Shown in pieces: positions 19,701-29,894 of a stretch of DNA of 64,000 nucleotides. How positions within the stretch are numbered: the first letter of the stretch is position 1; each line of letters opens with the position of its first letter. Both the position numbers and the translations under genes were made by a program. Source of the stretch: Ascoidea asiatica (taxonomy: Eukaryota; Ascomycota; Saccharomycetes; Ascoideales; Ascoideaceae); NCBI GenBank assembly GCA_001600695.1, contig BCKQ01000003.1, forward strand, positions 186,001 to 250,000, given 5' to 3'. The notes below the pieces were generated by a model. It had not been told where the DNA came from and made no database searches. It saw only the letters and a program-made list of their open reading frames with translations.

Positions 19701-22700
19701 ATTCAAGGGTGGGAAAACATCGCTTTTATTTGTTCCAACTCTATAGTTAGTCAATATCAAAGCCTTCTAAATGATAGCTTGGGTTCTTCTAAAAAAGAAA
19801 TTGGAAAAATAGTTAGTAAGAGAACTGATCATATACAAGAAAATGATGCAGACACAAATAAGCATTTTTATTCAGAGCCAACTTTTCAGTTAATGGATAA
19901 ATTCTTAACAATTTTTCAATCAGATAAAAATGATAAAGATATTCAAGAAAAGATGGCCGGTATTTTCTATGTTTATGCGAATAAAACTATCAACCCTCTT
20001 ATATTGAACCCTAAGCTTACCTCCCGTTTTTTACTTCCAATTTTCGAAAAGGTTGTAGATCCTTGGTTAGACAATTTTTTTTTGAAAAATGAATCAAAAT
20101 CTTTGGGCTGTCAAACAATAGGCTTAAGTTATTTTAATAAGATGCTTCTCCAGTCTCCTTTTTCACAAAATAATATTCATATGAATACAGGTTTTCATGA
20201 TTTTCAGCCAGGTTTTGAAATAAATGCTCCTGGATTTCGATCTTTTTGCTGCTTTCCTCCCAAATGGCTTCATCAAAATCACAAAAAGATTTTTTCCATA
20301 TTATCTCTATTGTTGAATTGTAATCAGATTTCCAGTTCCCTAATCATGATTTCACTTACAAATTATATTACTGCTATCAGACCTGTTTGCAGATCTGAGA
20401 GACCAATCTCAGAAAATTCAAGCAAAATCATAGAATCTATTTTTGAATTTATTAAACAACTTTTTGAACGACCAAGAGATAAACTGTCTCTAATTACTCC
20501 TGAAGTGTTTCAACGATTTTTTTTGCTTATATTAAATAGCTTCTCACTGAACGCATTAATTACAAGTAAAAGAGATCATATCAATTACATGCTTTCTTTT
20601 TTTGTGAAAAACTTTTCATCCCAAAATATTTTGAATTTGCTAAAATCATGCATATCTATTCTCCCAATAAATAAGCAATTAAGCTTATTCTCTAAGATCA
20701 TGATTTTCAAAATGCCTACAATCAATAATTTCATAATCAATAATCTCGAAGGAAAAACTTTTTCTGGTAAATTAGGTATGGTTGATTTTGAGTCTATTGG
20801 TATTATATTTTCAATTCAGCAAACAAACAATTCTTTGAAAAATGTAATGGATTACGCTTTAAGGAATTACAACCAAACGGAAACAGGGCGTATTGTTCAT
20901 TCCATGAATAGTATAGCATGGAAAAAAGAGGGGTTTGTCTATTTTCTTAATTATTTGGATAAAATTCAATTTTTAAAATCATTCATTGGGGAGCTAATTA
21001 TCAAAAAGTTTAAGGATTTCGAATTGGATCACAGTCTTTATGTTTTAAACAGCTTTAAAACCAATTTCACATTGGTTTACGATATCAAAGAATGTATCAT
21101 TGACCACCTATCTGATAAAAGCCACTACATAGGATTAACAAATGATTCAAAAAAATTACAGGATTTTTATCTGGATTTACTCTCTGAACTTTTGAAAAAT
21201 AATCAAACAGTTCCTTTGGATTTTTTTTTAATGAAAGGCCTTGAAAGTGATCGTCTACGAAATAGAGCCCAGAATTTCATTGAGCAAAATGCTGATGTCA
21301 TAGATCTTTTACCTGAAACTAAAAAAAAGCTGACTGATGAAGTTGTTATGGAAACTCCACAGATAAATTTTAATAACTGTTCTTCTTCAAGTGAAAAGAA
21401 AAATTCTGAAGATTTGCCTACATCTTCCATTTTCTCTAAAAATGCGAAGGATATTTCTTTTAAAGAATTTTCTCAGGCAGCAAAAAACAATTTACAAATA
21501 AGTAATCTGATCAATGCTGCAGATATTGTTGATGATACCCAAAAAATTGAATCCTGTTCTTCTTCTGCGGTAAAGGTAATAGAAGATATAGAAGAAAGTC
21601 AATCTTCGAAAGATGAAATTTCTGTGAAAGGTTCGGTACCAACTCAAGAGATTTCAACTCTTTCTCTGTCTCCGGATATATCTTTGGCTTGTATGAATGA
21701 TAATGTATTGAATGAAAATATTCAAAATTTAAAGGCAAGAGAAAATCATCAAGGTGATTCTATGCATGTTACAAGTGAAAAATTGGCTGAACAGGATGCA
21801 GCTTCTCTAGGTGCAGAAATCCTGGAAGTTAGAGAAATTCCTTCTTTGATATCATCAACACAAATAAGTAGCTTGTCTACTTTGCCAAATAAAAAAATTT
21901 CTAAAACTGTTTCATTTTCACCTATTGATTCCAAGGAATATGATAAAGACCGATTGAAAAGAAAATATGTTATTTTTGATGATAAAAATAATGATAAAAT
22001 CAAAGATGATGTTAATGATAGGACAAGAAACAACAATGATGATGAAAAATTGTTTTTGACTACAGAAAATATCCATGTTGTCGTGTATTCATCTGACACA
22101 CGAGAACAGGCTGTCAATTCTAAACCATGTGTACCTGATTTGAGAAAATCAGTTCAAGAAACACTCAAATGCAATGATAAATCCCAACTGATTATCCAAA
22201 TTGAAAAGCAAATTAGCTCGAGTGATTCAAATGAACACTCGGTTGTCAGAACAAAAGAAAACCCCTTAGTATCAGATACCTTACAGAAGAGTAAAAATTT
22301 GGAAGGTAAATTTCATTCTAGCATTCTATTGGATAATAATCTTTCTAATATTCCACTTTCAAATCAGCCAAATGATTATAACAAAAACAGTCTTAATATC
22401 AACTCGAATATCATTTCAGAGAATGTCAAAAACATAATCTCTGAATTTCCAGAGTTAGAAAATAAACAAGTCACTAAAGGGTCTGGTTGCGCGACTAATA
22501 ATATGAAAGTCCTGGATACAAACCCAAACTCTTCTATTTCTTCAAATTCAAACTGTGTGGGTAATAAGGAGGAACCCAGATTATCTCAGAGGTCATTAGA
22601 AAATTTTTCTAACCAAAAATTTCAGGATGGCTTTGGATCTGGTCATACGTCAACTTTCAGTTTGCCATCATCTTCTGTTGAAACGAATAAAAAATTAGAG

Positions 22701-23564
22701 AAAGATTTGTCGGGAATTGCAAATGATCTGCTTGATATAATTACAGATAATTTAAAGCATACTCCTGTAAATGGTGTCACCAAAAAAAGTCCAGAGAAAC
22801 TTTCCAAAAAACTTCCAAAAGAAATTTTAAAAGAGCTTTCGGAAGACTCTCTTAATATTCTTTCTAGCAAAGAACCAATTTTACCAATCAAATTAGTCTC
22901 CTCAAGATCGAGGAAGTTATTGTCAACGGAAAATAATATAAAGCGGGATTTCAAAGGGACTGTTACCAAAAGTTCAGAAGAATCTTTCTCATTCGTTTCG
23001 GATGAATCCTTTATTTTGAATAAAAGTTCTAAAATATCAAATGATAAGCATATCAAAAATTCAGTAATCGATCCCGAAGAAACTGAAGTGGATCTAAACT
23101 TAGATAAGTTTAACAAAAGAAACGAACCTCTTGAGGGAAAAAAGATTAGCAGTTCCTCGTCAACATATAATGGAGATTTCATTTTTTCAGACGAATTTAG
23201 ACAAATAGAAAACTCTAAAAGTATAGACTCATCTGAAATTCCTCTACTATTTAATAACACTGAGCGTTTAAATATTGTGAGTCCAGGTAAAAGGAAAATA
23301 GTGTTAGAAGATGATACAGAAAAAAATAAAAAAAGAAAAACAATGACTAGTAAAAATGTTATTGAAACTATTGCTGAAAATCTTACTATAAGCAAGAAGC
23401 CTACTAAGCATAAAAAAATATCGTTTTTTACTAAAGCAACGACTTTTATAAAAAATATCACAGAAGAAAATATATCATCAATGAACGAAAAAGAAAGATA
23501 CGATTTAGAAACTGAAATTCTTCATTTGATGATTAAAGTTAGAAATCAAGGAAAAGAAAAATAA
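16710..23564 (+). CDS. RIF1: Rif1-family telomere and replication-timing regulator
   Basis: A 2284-residue protein with the order of parts of budding-yeast Rif1. The N-terminal 540 residues are disordered and Ser/Asn/Lys-rich. PP1 phosphatase docking motifs are visible: an RVxF-type KQVLF at 431-435 and SILK at 491-494, which recruit Glc7 to counter Cdc7 kinase at origins. The Rif1 N-terminal helical-repeat domain begins near residue 560 (SPLKNPDF, then ESFWKKGEI) and runs to about 1500. A second RVxF-like KTVSF is at 1732-1736. After a long disordered region, the last 50 residues (NEKERYDLETEILHLMIKVRNQ) match the small C-terminal helical domain. S. cerevisiae Rif1 is 1916 residues. It acts at telomeres and replication origins in the nucleus. 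The ATG at 16710 is the first in frame. Confidence 0.88.
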   Translation: MKRKHSLRSPFPIPHSNKLYSNSINSNNFNNLTVSFSRKKKMTRKNILEIITIDSDSDSDSDSNSSSSSSSSSGSNSDSDSNSNLNSDTENDTETDTDTQTDIQADAQIDKSIKLKKSNKKISKNLKNSKNIKTTKSNNETSNKKDSHKRYSETEQKIDFNSQRRLRSSSQKKRSISVRNLSSSPLKSNNNNTKKRKKSNQDVNENTKQNINTPSVQVISSFSSDDNTEKINNDYNNNITENISSDSHNSNTSNIIQNIINDLINIPSLSLKTKITNDKEKLPQSEKFDVERLKLPKLSKLTKSTKLTKSNNLPKLNNISNLNNINNTIQKKNLRNSLELNSSPIKNNKYNHHTSNNILNNNNNDIISKRKVLSSPIKKISNFDIINKENSLQNSISNNQNYNNSIIHIDNFLQRENMNNNQVVIKRIRKKQVLFSDNIESLSSSFSQQNSNSTNELKIISASSIESNDSNSNRKSNTIKNLNSLISPLKSILKKNKSITIEPPIIQANDQLGKFTFKVLEFASKPQLNLEIHSTNNNNNNLSILGVDNRDLDIFESSPLKNPDFDPNLESFWKKGEIIQLKDYSNKLEFKKLFMGALSMLKNEKTDKKFEIYASLNNLLKKCNYNLVFKRLKHYITDILIFIRRDLIMIEEEIFEESTEFSQDIESESVPVTKNINDPFLKRIYIQILKLFSFFCSKSDIIILAKNNIVEFIFTHITEVLTFNQYKLFISKQVIAIHLLLLREMKVSNQKNLWLTANHLNKPISTKRTNNKISNNGNIISFELSEKLLKALLDLPVIEYPSLLCEKINCLRNFLRNFPVMMLKNFKFYFKFLICNVFKLNANFYKRNLIALGSCLQELSQNCDKSTIFEVIKFFIEPTEDDIFQILKSTQMSFQSVGTPESYFGPDTFAFANTPNHPIFLKLIVEQLILLIKEGFSKIAMDIWSPLTRLININVMDQIQTKTLGLKTFETWENLSLWLSVNEACTKTGSKENTVFAIQGWENIAFICSNSIVSQYQSLLNDSLGSSKKEIGKIVSKRTDHIQENDADTNKHFYSEPTFQLMDKFLTIFQSDKNDKDIQEKMAGIFYVYANKTINPLILNPKLTSRFLLPIFEKVVDPWLDNFFLKNESKSLGCQTIGLSYFNKMLLQSPFSQNNIHMNTGFHDFQPGFEINAPGFRSFCCFPPKWLHQNHKKIFSILSLLLNCNQISSSLIMISLTNYITAIRPVCRSERPISENSSKIIESIFEFIKQLFERPRDKLSLITPEVFQRFFLLILNSFSLNALITSKRDHINYMLSFFVKNFSSQNILNLLKSCISILPINKQLSLFSKIMIFKMPTINNFIINNLEGKTFSGKLGMVDFESIGIIFSIQQTNNSLKNVMDYALRNYNQTETGRIVHSMNSIAWKKEGFVYFLNYLDKIQFLKSFIGELIIKKFKDFELDHSLYVLNSFKTNFTLVYDIKECIIDHLSDKSHYIGLTNDSKKLQDFYLDLLSELLKNNQTVPLDFFLMKGLESDRLRNRAQNFIEQNADVIDLLPETKKKLTDEVVMETPQINFNNCSSSSEKKNSEDLPTSSIFSKNAKDISFKEFSQAAKNNLQISNLINAADIVDDTQKIESCSSSAVKVIEDIEESQSSKDEISVKGSVPTQEISTLSLSPDISLACMNDNVLNENIQNLKARENHQGDSMHVTSEKLAEQDAASLGAEILEVREIPSLISSTQISSLSTLPNKKISKTVSFSPIDSKEYDKDRLKRKYVIFDDKNNDKIKDDVNDRTRNNNDDEKLFLTTENIHVVVYSSDTREQAVNSKPCVPDLRKSVQETLKCNDKSQLIIQIEKQISSSDSNEHSVVRTKENPLVSDTLQKSKNLEGKFHSSILLDNNLSNIPLSNQPNDYNKNSLNINSNIISENVKNIISEFPELENKQVTKGSGCATNNMKVLDTNPNSSISSNSNCVGNKEEPRLSQRSLENFSNQKFQDGFGSGHTSTFSLPSSSVETNKKLEKDLSGIANDLLDIITDNLKHTPVNGVTKKSPEKLSKKLPKEILKELSEDSLNILSSKEPILPIKLVSSRSRKLLSTENNIKRDFKGTVTKSSEESFSFVSDESFILNKSSKISNDKHIKNSVIDPEETEVDLNLDKFNKRNEPLEGKKISSSSSTYNGDFIFSDEFRQIENSKSIDSSEIPLLFNNTERLNIVSPGKRKIVLEDDTEKNKKRKTMTSKNVIETIAENLTISKKPTKHKKISFFTKATTFIKNITEENISSMNEKERYDLETEILHLMIKVRNQGKEK

Positions 23565-23670
23565 CCAATTTTTTTAATATCTTCATGGACATTATATAAA
23601 AATTTTGTACTTTTAAATAACCACTTTGTAATATATATTAATTTAGAATTTTTTTTATTAGAATATATCA

Positions 23671-24360
23671 TTAAGATTCGAAATTTGTTAACGATGCTAT
23701 AAATTCTATTCCAATTTTAACACTGTCTACGAATTTTGCATTGACTCTTTTTTCTAGTTTGTCTTCTAGCCCTGAAAGCCCAGCACAACCTAAAAGAACA
23801 ATAGAAGCTCCTTTATCAACACATAATTGAGCCTTTTTGAGGATTATTTCGAAATTTTTTTTATCATTTAACCCCAATACATTTACATTTGTAGGTACTG
23901 TACCGACAAATAAAGGAATTTCAACGCCCCCAAAGAATTTTTTCGTTTCATTATTTAAAATTTTTTCCCATTCATTATTTGATGTCAATATAGCAAATTT
24001 GGTTGGAGATCTTGACAAAGCATATAAAATTGAAGCATGAAAAATCGAAAGAACAAATTTATTTGTTAATCTTAATTCAATTATTTTTTCTCTTAATTTA
24101 TAAACTAGCGGATGATCTGAATAACAGCAAATTAGAAATCCATCATATTTTTTAAGAACAGGAATCAATTCTGGAAGACAGGCCTTCAATGATTGCTCTG
24201 AATCCTCATCTCCTGCGATTTCTTCTGGAGAATCTGAAGGACCTGTAAAAAATTCTAGTTTATAACCAAGAGGAGAGCTCACGATATTCTCAAGATTTTT
24301 TGTAACTGATTTAGAAGAATTTGGATTGACGATCAAAAGTTTTCTTTCAAACAGAGGCAT
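23671..24360 (-). CDS. DCG1: Asp/Glu-hydantoin racemase family protein (Dcg1-like)
   Basis: A 229-residue enzyme of the aspartate/glutamate/hydantoin racemase family, close in length to S. cerevisiae Dcg1 (244), a nitrogen-catabolite-regulated gene of the allantoin cluster whose reaction is not established. The two catalytic cysteines expected for a two-base racemase are seen: C79 in GFLICCYSDHP and C192 in VLLGCAGLSG. The N-terminal LLIVNPNSS loop is also typical. There is no targeting signal, so it is probably cytosolic. It is convergent with RIF1, with only 106 bp between the stops. The promoter holds a CGG-N6-CCG palindrome 157 bp before the ATG. Confidence 0.88.
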   Translation of the reverse strand: MPLFERKLLIVNPNSSKSVTKNLENIVSSPLGYKLEFFTGPSDSPEEIAGDEDSEQSLKACLPELIPVLKKYDGFLICCYSDHPLVYKLREKIIELRLTNKFVLSIFHASILYALSRSPTKFAILTSNNEWEKILNNETKKFFGGVEIPLFVGTVPTNVNVLGLNDKKNFEIILKKAQLCVDKGASIVLLGCAGLSGLEDKLEKRVNAKFVDSVKIGIEFIASLTNFES

Positions 24361-25116
24361 GGTGAAGATGATTTCAATATACTTAATTTAAAGATCAATT
24401 TATAAATTCAGCAGAGTATGAAAAAGTATGAAATATTATAGAAGTTGAATGAAATAAGAAAAAATTGTAATGGAAATGAGATAGAAATGGAAAACTCGAC
24501 TTTTAAGGGGGTATCTCGGATTGCTCCGAGGCCCTTTATTTTTTATCTAACTACAGTACAAGAAAAGAGGAAATTCTAGTTGCTAAGGTAAATCAAGAAA
24601 AAATCTAAGAAAACCCCAGCCTAACTTTAAAGGTAAAAATATATAACAACACAATAGAGTGATGGCTTATGTATAACAGAGTGAGTGATATATAAATTTG
24701 AAAGAGTCTTGAATTTGAAACATACTAATTAATACTTCTAACATAAAGTTTCTGGAAGAGCAGGGAAATCATAAAAACGAAAAAAAAATAATGAGAATGT
24801 AAGCTGAAATAAATACAAAAGGAAGAATCTAAGTAGAAAGAATTATAAAAAATACAATTGGAAAAAAAAAATCCAGAAATTAATTTAAAGAAATGACTTG
24901 AAAAAGAAACTAAATTTTTATCTTTCAATCCAATGAGAAGCATTAAAAATACAAATTGAAATAAATTGAAGTTAATATGAAGAAGAAAAAAAATAAGAAA
25001 AAGATAAGAAAAAGTGAAAAATTAGTAAGAGATACTATAAACCCCATAAATAAAATAAACCATCCTAATAAAAGCGTAAAAAAAAATAAACTAAAATTAC
25101 ATAAATACAAAATAAA
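24361..25116. other. Promoter of DCG1 / 3' region of KNS1-like gene
   Basis: AT- and purine-rich intergenic DNA. The only GC-rich spot is at 24505-24535, with an AGGGG stress-element-like core (24509-24513) and the CGG-N6-CCG palindrome. GATAAG occurs once at 25003-25008, far from the DCG1 start. No gene is seen. Confidence 0.55.
24517..24532. promoter_or_regulatory. CGG-N6-CCG palindrome, zinc-cluster-type operator
   Basis: CTCGGATTGCTCCGAG is an inverted repeat with 6-bp arms and a 4-bp centre, equivalent to CGG, six bases, CCG. Inverted CGG triplets at fixed spacing are the binding mode of Zn2Cys6 dimers; six-base spacing is the form used by S. cerevisiae Ppr1. It lies 157 bp before the DCG1 start, a normal distance for an upstream activating site. 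Which factor binds is unknown. Confidence 0.5.
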
Positions 25117-25856
25117 TTACTCCATAGTTCCTTCATCATTGATACCCAATTGAAACCATGGATGATTTAATGCTTCCCAAGCATTTAATCTTTTATCAGG
25201 TTCAAAAGTAAGTAGTTTTTTTAATAAATCAATAAAATAATACCAAAACATAAAAGTGCTTTTATCAACAGGAGTATGTTCTGGTTCTGATGAAGGTTTC
25301 ATATAATCAACATTATATTCCTCATTAGATTTGGAATTTGTTTGTTCATATCCAGCAAATTCAAATTTATAATTTTGATTTTTATTATTAATAGTCTCAT
25401 CATAACTTTCATAAGCTGGTGATAATTTATCAATTTTTTTATTTTTTGGAGGTCTTCCTTTACATTTCGGATTTTTAACAGCAGAAGGTTTTTTTGTATT
25501 ATGTTTTAGATTACGACATTTATTATTAAACTCCAGACAATAATTAAAATAAGATTTATCTAATGGTAAATCACTATTAACATTAATACCAATTTTTTCA
25601 CTAATAAGTATATCTAATCTAGTTAGAGAATTGATAATATCTTTAGAACTTTTTGAATAATTTTTTGGGAATTTCTGTTTAATAAACTTTCTATCATTAA
25701 TAATTTGAAATTTTTTCTTATTTGATTTTTTTTTACTTTTTGGAACAGTAATTGAATTTTTTCTTGGTCTACCTCTACCTCTTTTTTTTGGAATAGGAGG
25801 TGAAATACTAACTGAAGATGTTCTTGATCTTTTCTTACCATCTTGAGGTAAAATGC

Positions 25857-25951
<95 letters not shown>

Positions 25952-26051
25952 NNNNNNNNNNNNNNNNNNNNNNNNNNNNNNNNNNNNNNNNNNNNNNNNN
26001 NNNNNNNNNNNNNNNNNNNNNNNNNNNNNNNNNNNNNNNNNNNNNNNNNNN

Positions 26052-26148
<97 letters not shown>

Positions 26149-28416
26149 ACTATTAATATCATCACTATTGGGGGAAGCTAATTTATTATACTCATCATCA
26201 TCAGATTCCGAATCAGAATTAAGCTCATCAATTTGATAATAATCTTTACCTCTATCAGATAAAGCTTTTAACACTTCTTTATTAATAGATTGAATTGAAA
26301 ATTCAATTGGATTTGAACCAAAACCAGAATCATCTCTTGAAATTAAATCACCAGATTCATCAATAAAATGTTGGCCATAATTACTATAAGGATATAATTT
26401 TTTTCTTTCCTTTCTTTTACTATAAGAAGAAGGTTTTGCACATCTTGAAATTAATTTTAAATCAATTCTTTTATTTAAAATTTTTTCCATCATTAATAAA
26501 TGTTCAATATTATCATGAGTTTTGAATAAAGCTTCACCAATAACAAATTCAACTAATATGCAACCAACAGACCATAAATCACAATCATAAGACCACCCAA
26601 TTCCAAAAATTATTTCTGGAGCTCTATAATGACGAGTTGAAATTATTGAAGAATGATATTCATCATTAAAAATTGCAGAACCAAAATCAATAATTTGAAT
26701 TGAAGTATCATCTAAAATATTTTGATTCATCCGATTTAAATTTTCAGGGGTTTTGAAAAAATTTGAACTATCATCATTACTGAGGATTTTCTGTTTATCA
26801 AAAAAAACAAGAAAATTATTAAGATATTTACTATAGATTGAATCTCCATTAAAATCTTTTGGAATTGGAGATAAATTAATTAATTTCTTAGAAAAATTAC
26901 CATTATTTAAAAGGATATTTTCAGGTTTTAAATCAGTATGAATAATATTTAAATCATGTAAGAAACAAATTGATTTTAAAATTTGTTTTGAAAAAGATTG
27001 TATATGGGAACCAGGGAATGATTTAAATTTGTTTTTTGAGAAAAAATCAAATAAAGATAAAGATAATAAATCAGTTAATAAACAAATATGATTTTTATAA
27101 TCAAAAACTTCATTTAATTGAATACAATTATTTGAATTTAATTTATCAAAAAGTTTTAAAGTTTTTAAAATTCTAACTTCAATTTTTGAAGCATCTCTAT
27201 ATTTGTGAATTGATTTGATGATTTTGATTGCAACAATCTTATTAAATTTTGAATCAATTGCAGCAACAACTTTACCATAAGTACCTTTACCTAATAATTT
27301 TAATAATTTAAATCTATTATTTCCAAAAGGTTCATTTATATCAATTTTAAAATGTCCATCAGATTCATCAAAATTAGAGTCCGAATTTGAGACTGAATTA
27401 CTGTTATTATTATTATTATCATTATCATTAGATAATTTTGGAATTGATTGATCATCTAATTTTTTTAATAATTTAAAAATTGGATTATAATTAATATTAT
27501 TAATAATTTTTAATTGTTTTAATTTTGGATTTTGGAATTTATTATAATTATTATAGATATAAAATTGATTTGAATTATTATTAATTTCAAAATTAATTGG
27601 ATTATAATAATCAGTTTGATTACCTAGTTTATTATTATCAATTTGACGTTCTTCAATGATAATAATTGAGTCATCAGAATTATAATTTTCCGCTGTATTT
27701 AAAGAATTCATACTATTACTATTATTACTATTATTACTATTATTACTATTATTACTATTATTACTAGTATTACTATTATTACTATTATTACTAGTATTAT
27801 TACTATTATTAGTAGTAATATTAATATTATTATTTAAAATTGTTGAATTCATAGTATTGTAATTCGAATAATGAATATTATAATTATCATCATCAGAATC
27901 TAGAGAAATGATTTGATTATTTAAAATAGTATTTGTATAATTATTTGATAAACTATTTGAAAGATTATTTGATAAATTTGAGGAATTTCTTAAAAAAGAA
28001 GACCAATTTGATTGTTTTTGACGATTGTTTGAGCCTAATAATTGATTTGAATTAATATTTATATCATTTGTTGTATTATTAACGATATTAATGTTATTTG
28101 AATTGATTAAATGTTTAGCGCCGATAGAATTAATATCTATATTATTATTGTTAATATTATTGTTAATATTATTGTTAATATTATTGTTAATATTATTATT
28201 ACTAATGTTATTATTAATGTTATTTGAAGAAGAGATTGGAGTTAAAGAAGAGATTAAAGTATTCAAATTATTTAAGTTATTTATGTTTGAATTATTTGAT
28301 AAATTTGATAAATTTGAATTTGAATTTGAATTTTGAGAAGAATTTAAAGGTAAATTCAAGGTAATATTTGAATTTTTATTTGATTGTAAAGGCAACTGAG
28401 ATAAATTTGGTAACAT
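25117..28416 (-). CDS. KNS1: LAMMER-family (CLK/Kns1) dual-specificity kinase, with an assembly gap
   Basis: A nuclear/cytosolic kinase of the LAMMER family (Kns1 in S. cerevisiae, TORC1 and RNA polymerase III control). After a 365-residue Asn/Ser-rich N-terminus the kinase starts with LLGKGTYGKVVAA and the ATP-binding VAIK (K398). Then come IIHTDLKPENILL, DFGSAIF, STRHYRAPEIIFG and the family signature as EHLLMMEKIL (canonical EHLAMMERIL). After that a very large insert splits the C-lobe, and the fold resumes only at FIDLLKKLLTFEPDKRL and NHPWFQ. The insert holds acidic stretches, an Asn homopolymer with the 100-N gap, and two AT-hook-like basic patches (KRGRGRPRKNS, KCKGRPPKNKK). The gap length is conventional, so protein length is unknown. 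The repeat is read as Asn on both sides, so the frame is probably kept. Confidence 0.88.
25857..26145. repeat. ATT/AAT trinucleotide repeat with 100-N assembly gap
   Basis: A pure (ATT)n run on the + strand flanks a block of exactly 100 N (25952-26051). About 95 bases of repeat are seen on each side, so the real tract is at least about 63 units, and the N count is a placeholder. It encodes poly-Asn in the kinase on the minus strand. Assemblies often break at such repeats, so the true length may be much greater. Confidence 0.95.
27717..27803. repeat. ATTACT-type hexanucleotide repeat
   Basis: An interrupted tandem run of attact/attatt units lies inside the N-terminus of the KNS1-like gene and encodes Asn/Ser repeats on the minus strand. 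Confidence 0.75.
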
Positions 28417-29894
28417 TTTGTCTAGTATTATATTTTATATATATTGATATTTTTAGTTATTTAGTTATTTAGTTATTTAGTTATTTAATTATTTAATTAT
28501 TTAATTATTTAATTATTGATAAAGAGTATTTAAAGACATTTATCTTGGAGATTAAATTGATATTACTTTTGACAGATTTTGTAATACGATATGATCTAAA
28601 GAGATAAAGAAGGATACAAAATCCAAAAGATATATATTTATATATATTTATATATTTTATATATATATAATATATATATAAATATATATCTATATTATTA
28701 TATATATAAATACTGAATGGAAATAATTAATAATTGATGATTAAAAGAAGTAATATAGTTCAATAATTCAATAATTCAATAATTCATTTACAGTGCAAAA
28801 GAGATAGCTTTGAAATATTTACGCGAGATGCGTTAAGCACTGAGTTTGTATTTGTAGTAATAAATCTGTTATTTATCAGTATCTATCTAATATCTACTGG
28901 TATCTAATGGTATTTAGTAGTATTTAAGCATACTCAACCAGTATATTCGATATATCACTTAATATATTCAATGGACTAGAATATGTCTAAATAGTATTAT
29001 ATTATTATATCCAGTAGTTTTGCATCTATCGCCACCAATACCAATACCAATACCAATACCACTGCCATTATCATTATCATTATCACCATCTTCTTAAATC
29101 ACTTCATTATCGCCACAATCAACAAATCAATGCTGCTTTGTATGGGATTGAAACAGACAGCGCTCTGGAGCAATTCTCCCAGCTGCCGCAAAGACAAAGA
29201 CAAAGACAAAGACAGCTGCCACTGCCACTGCCACTGAACTTCTTCCTTCTTAACAGTCGAGCTTCGAGCCTCGACCACCGCCCGCAGTGGGATTCAAATC
29301 TCAAATCTCCAATCTCAAATTTCTCTTGCCCCTGAACGAAATCCAAATCAAAAGATCACAAAAAACACTCTTACAAAATCAAACGCCGGTGGCAAATTAC
29401 CGCACTGCATCCACAACAAACAAATAAAAAAATAAATAAACAAATAATCCCTGCAGACACGTGGATGTGGCAGATTTTCAAGCATGTGACTTCATTGAGC
29501 ACATGACTTTGTGTTTCACGTGCCACTCTGAGCCTCTTTTGCCACGCCCTTGTTGCAACCACGCCACGCCTACGCCTTGAAGATTCTGAATCTGCTGTTT
29601 TTGCTGTTATTTCTTTTGGGGCTTGTTCTGAAGGTTCTTTTGGTGCTTCTTCTTCTTCATTGTCCTTATAATTGTTTTTATCTTTTTTCTGCTGCTGCTG
29701 CTCAATCTTAATCTAAACAATCTCCTGCTTTTAGTATATCAATCAGTTTATCCACCAGAACTACATTTCTTCATTTTTCTGATTTCATTCCATTTTAAAG
29801 GCTCCTTTGCATATAAATAAACAATTTCATTTTCTCATTTGTTTATTTTCTTAAATATTTACACCCCAAGATAATCATCATACTATAAACAGAA
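28417..29894. other. Divergent promoter region, KNS1-like / C2H2 gene
   Basis: A 1.5-kb divergent region in two parts. Next to KNS1 (28440-28720) it is nearly pure AT, with a tandem ttatttag repeat (28455-28510) and TA-rich tracts. Towards the C2H2 gene (29030-29700) it becomes GC-richer, with short tandem repeats of ccaata, caaaga and ctgcca (29040-29235). Two CACGTG boxes are at 29458-29463 and 29517-29522, and CCACGCC-like motifs lie around 29540-29575. T/C-rich tracts lead to the ATG at 29895. Small open frames here are not supported as genes. Confidence 0.55.
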
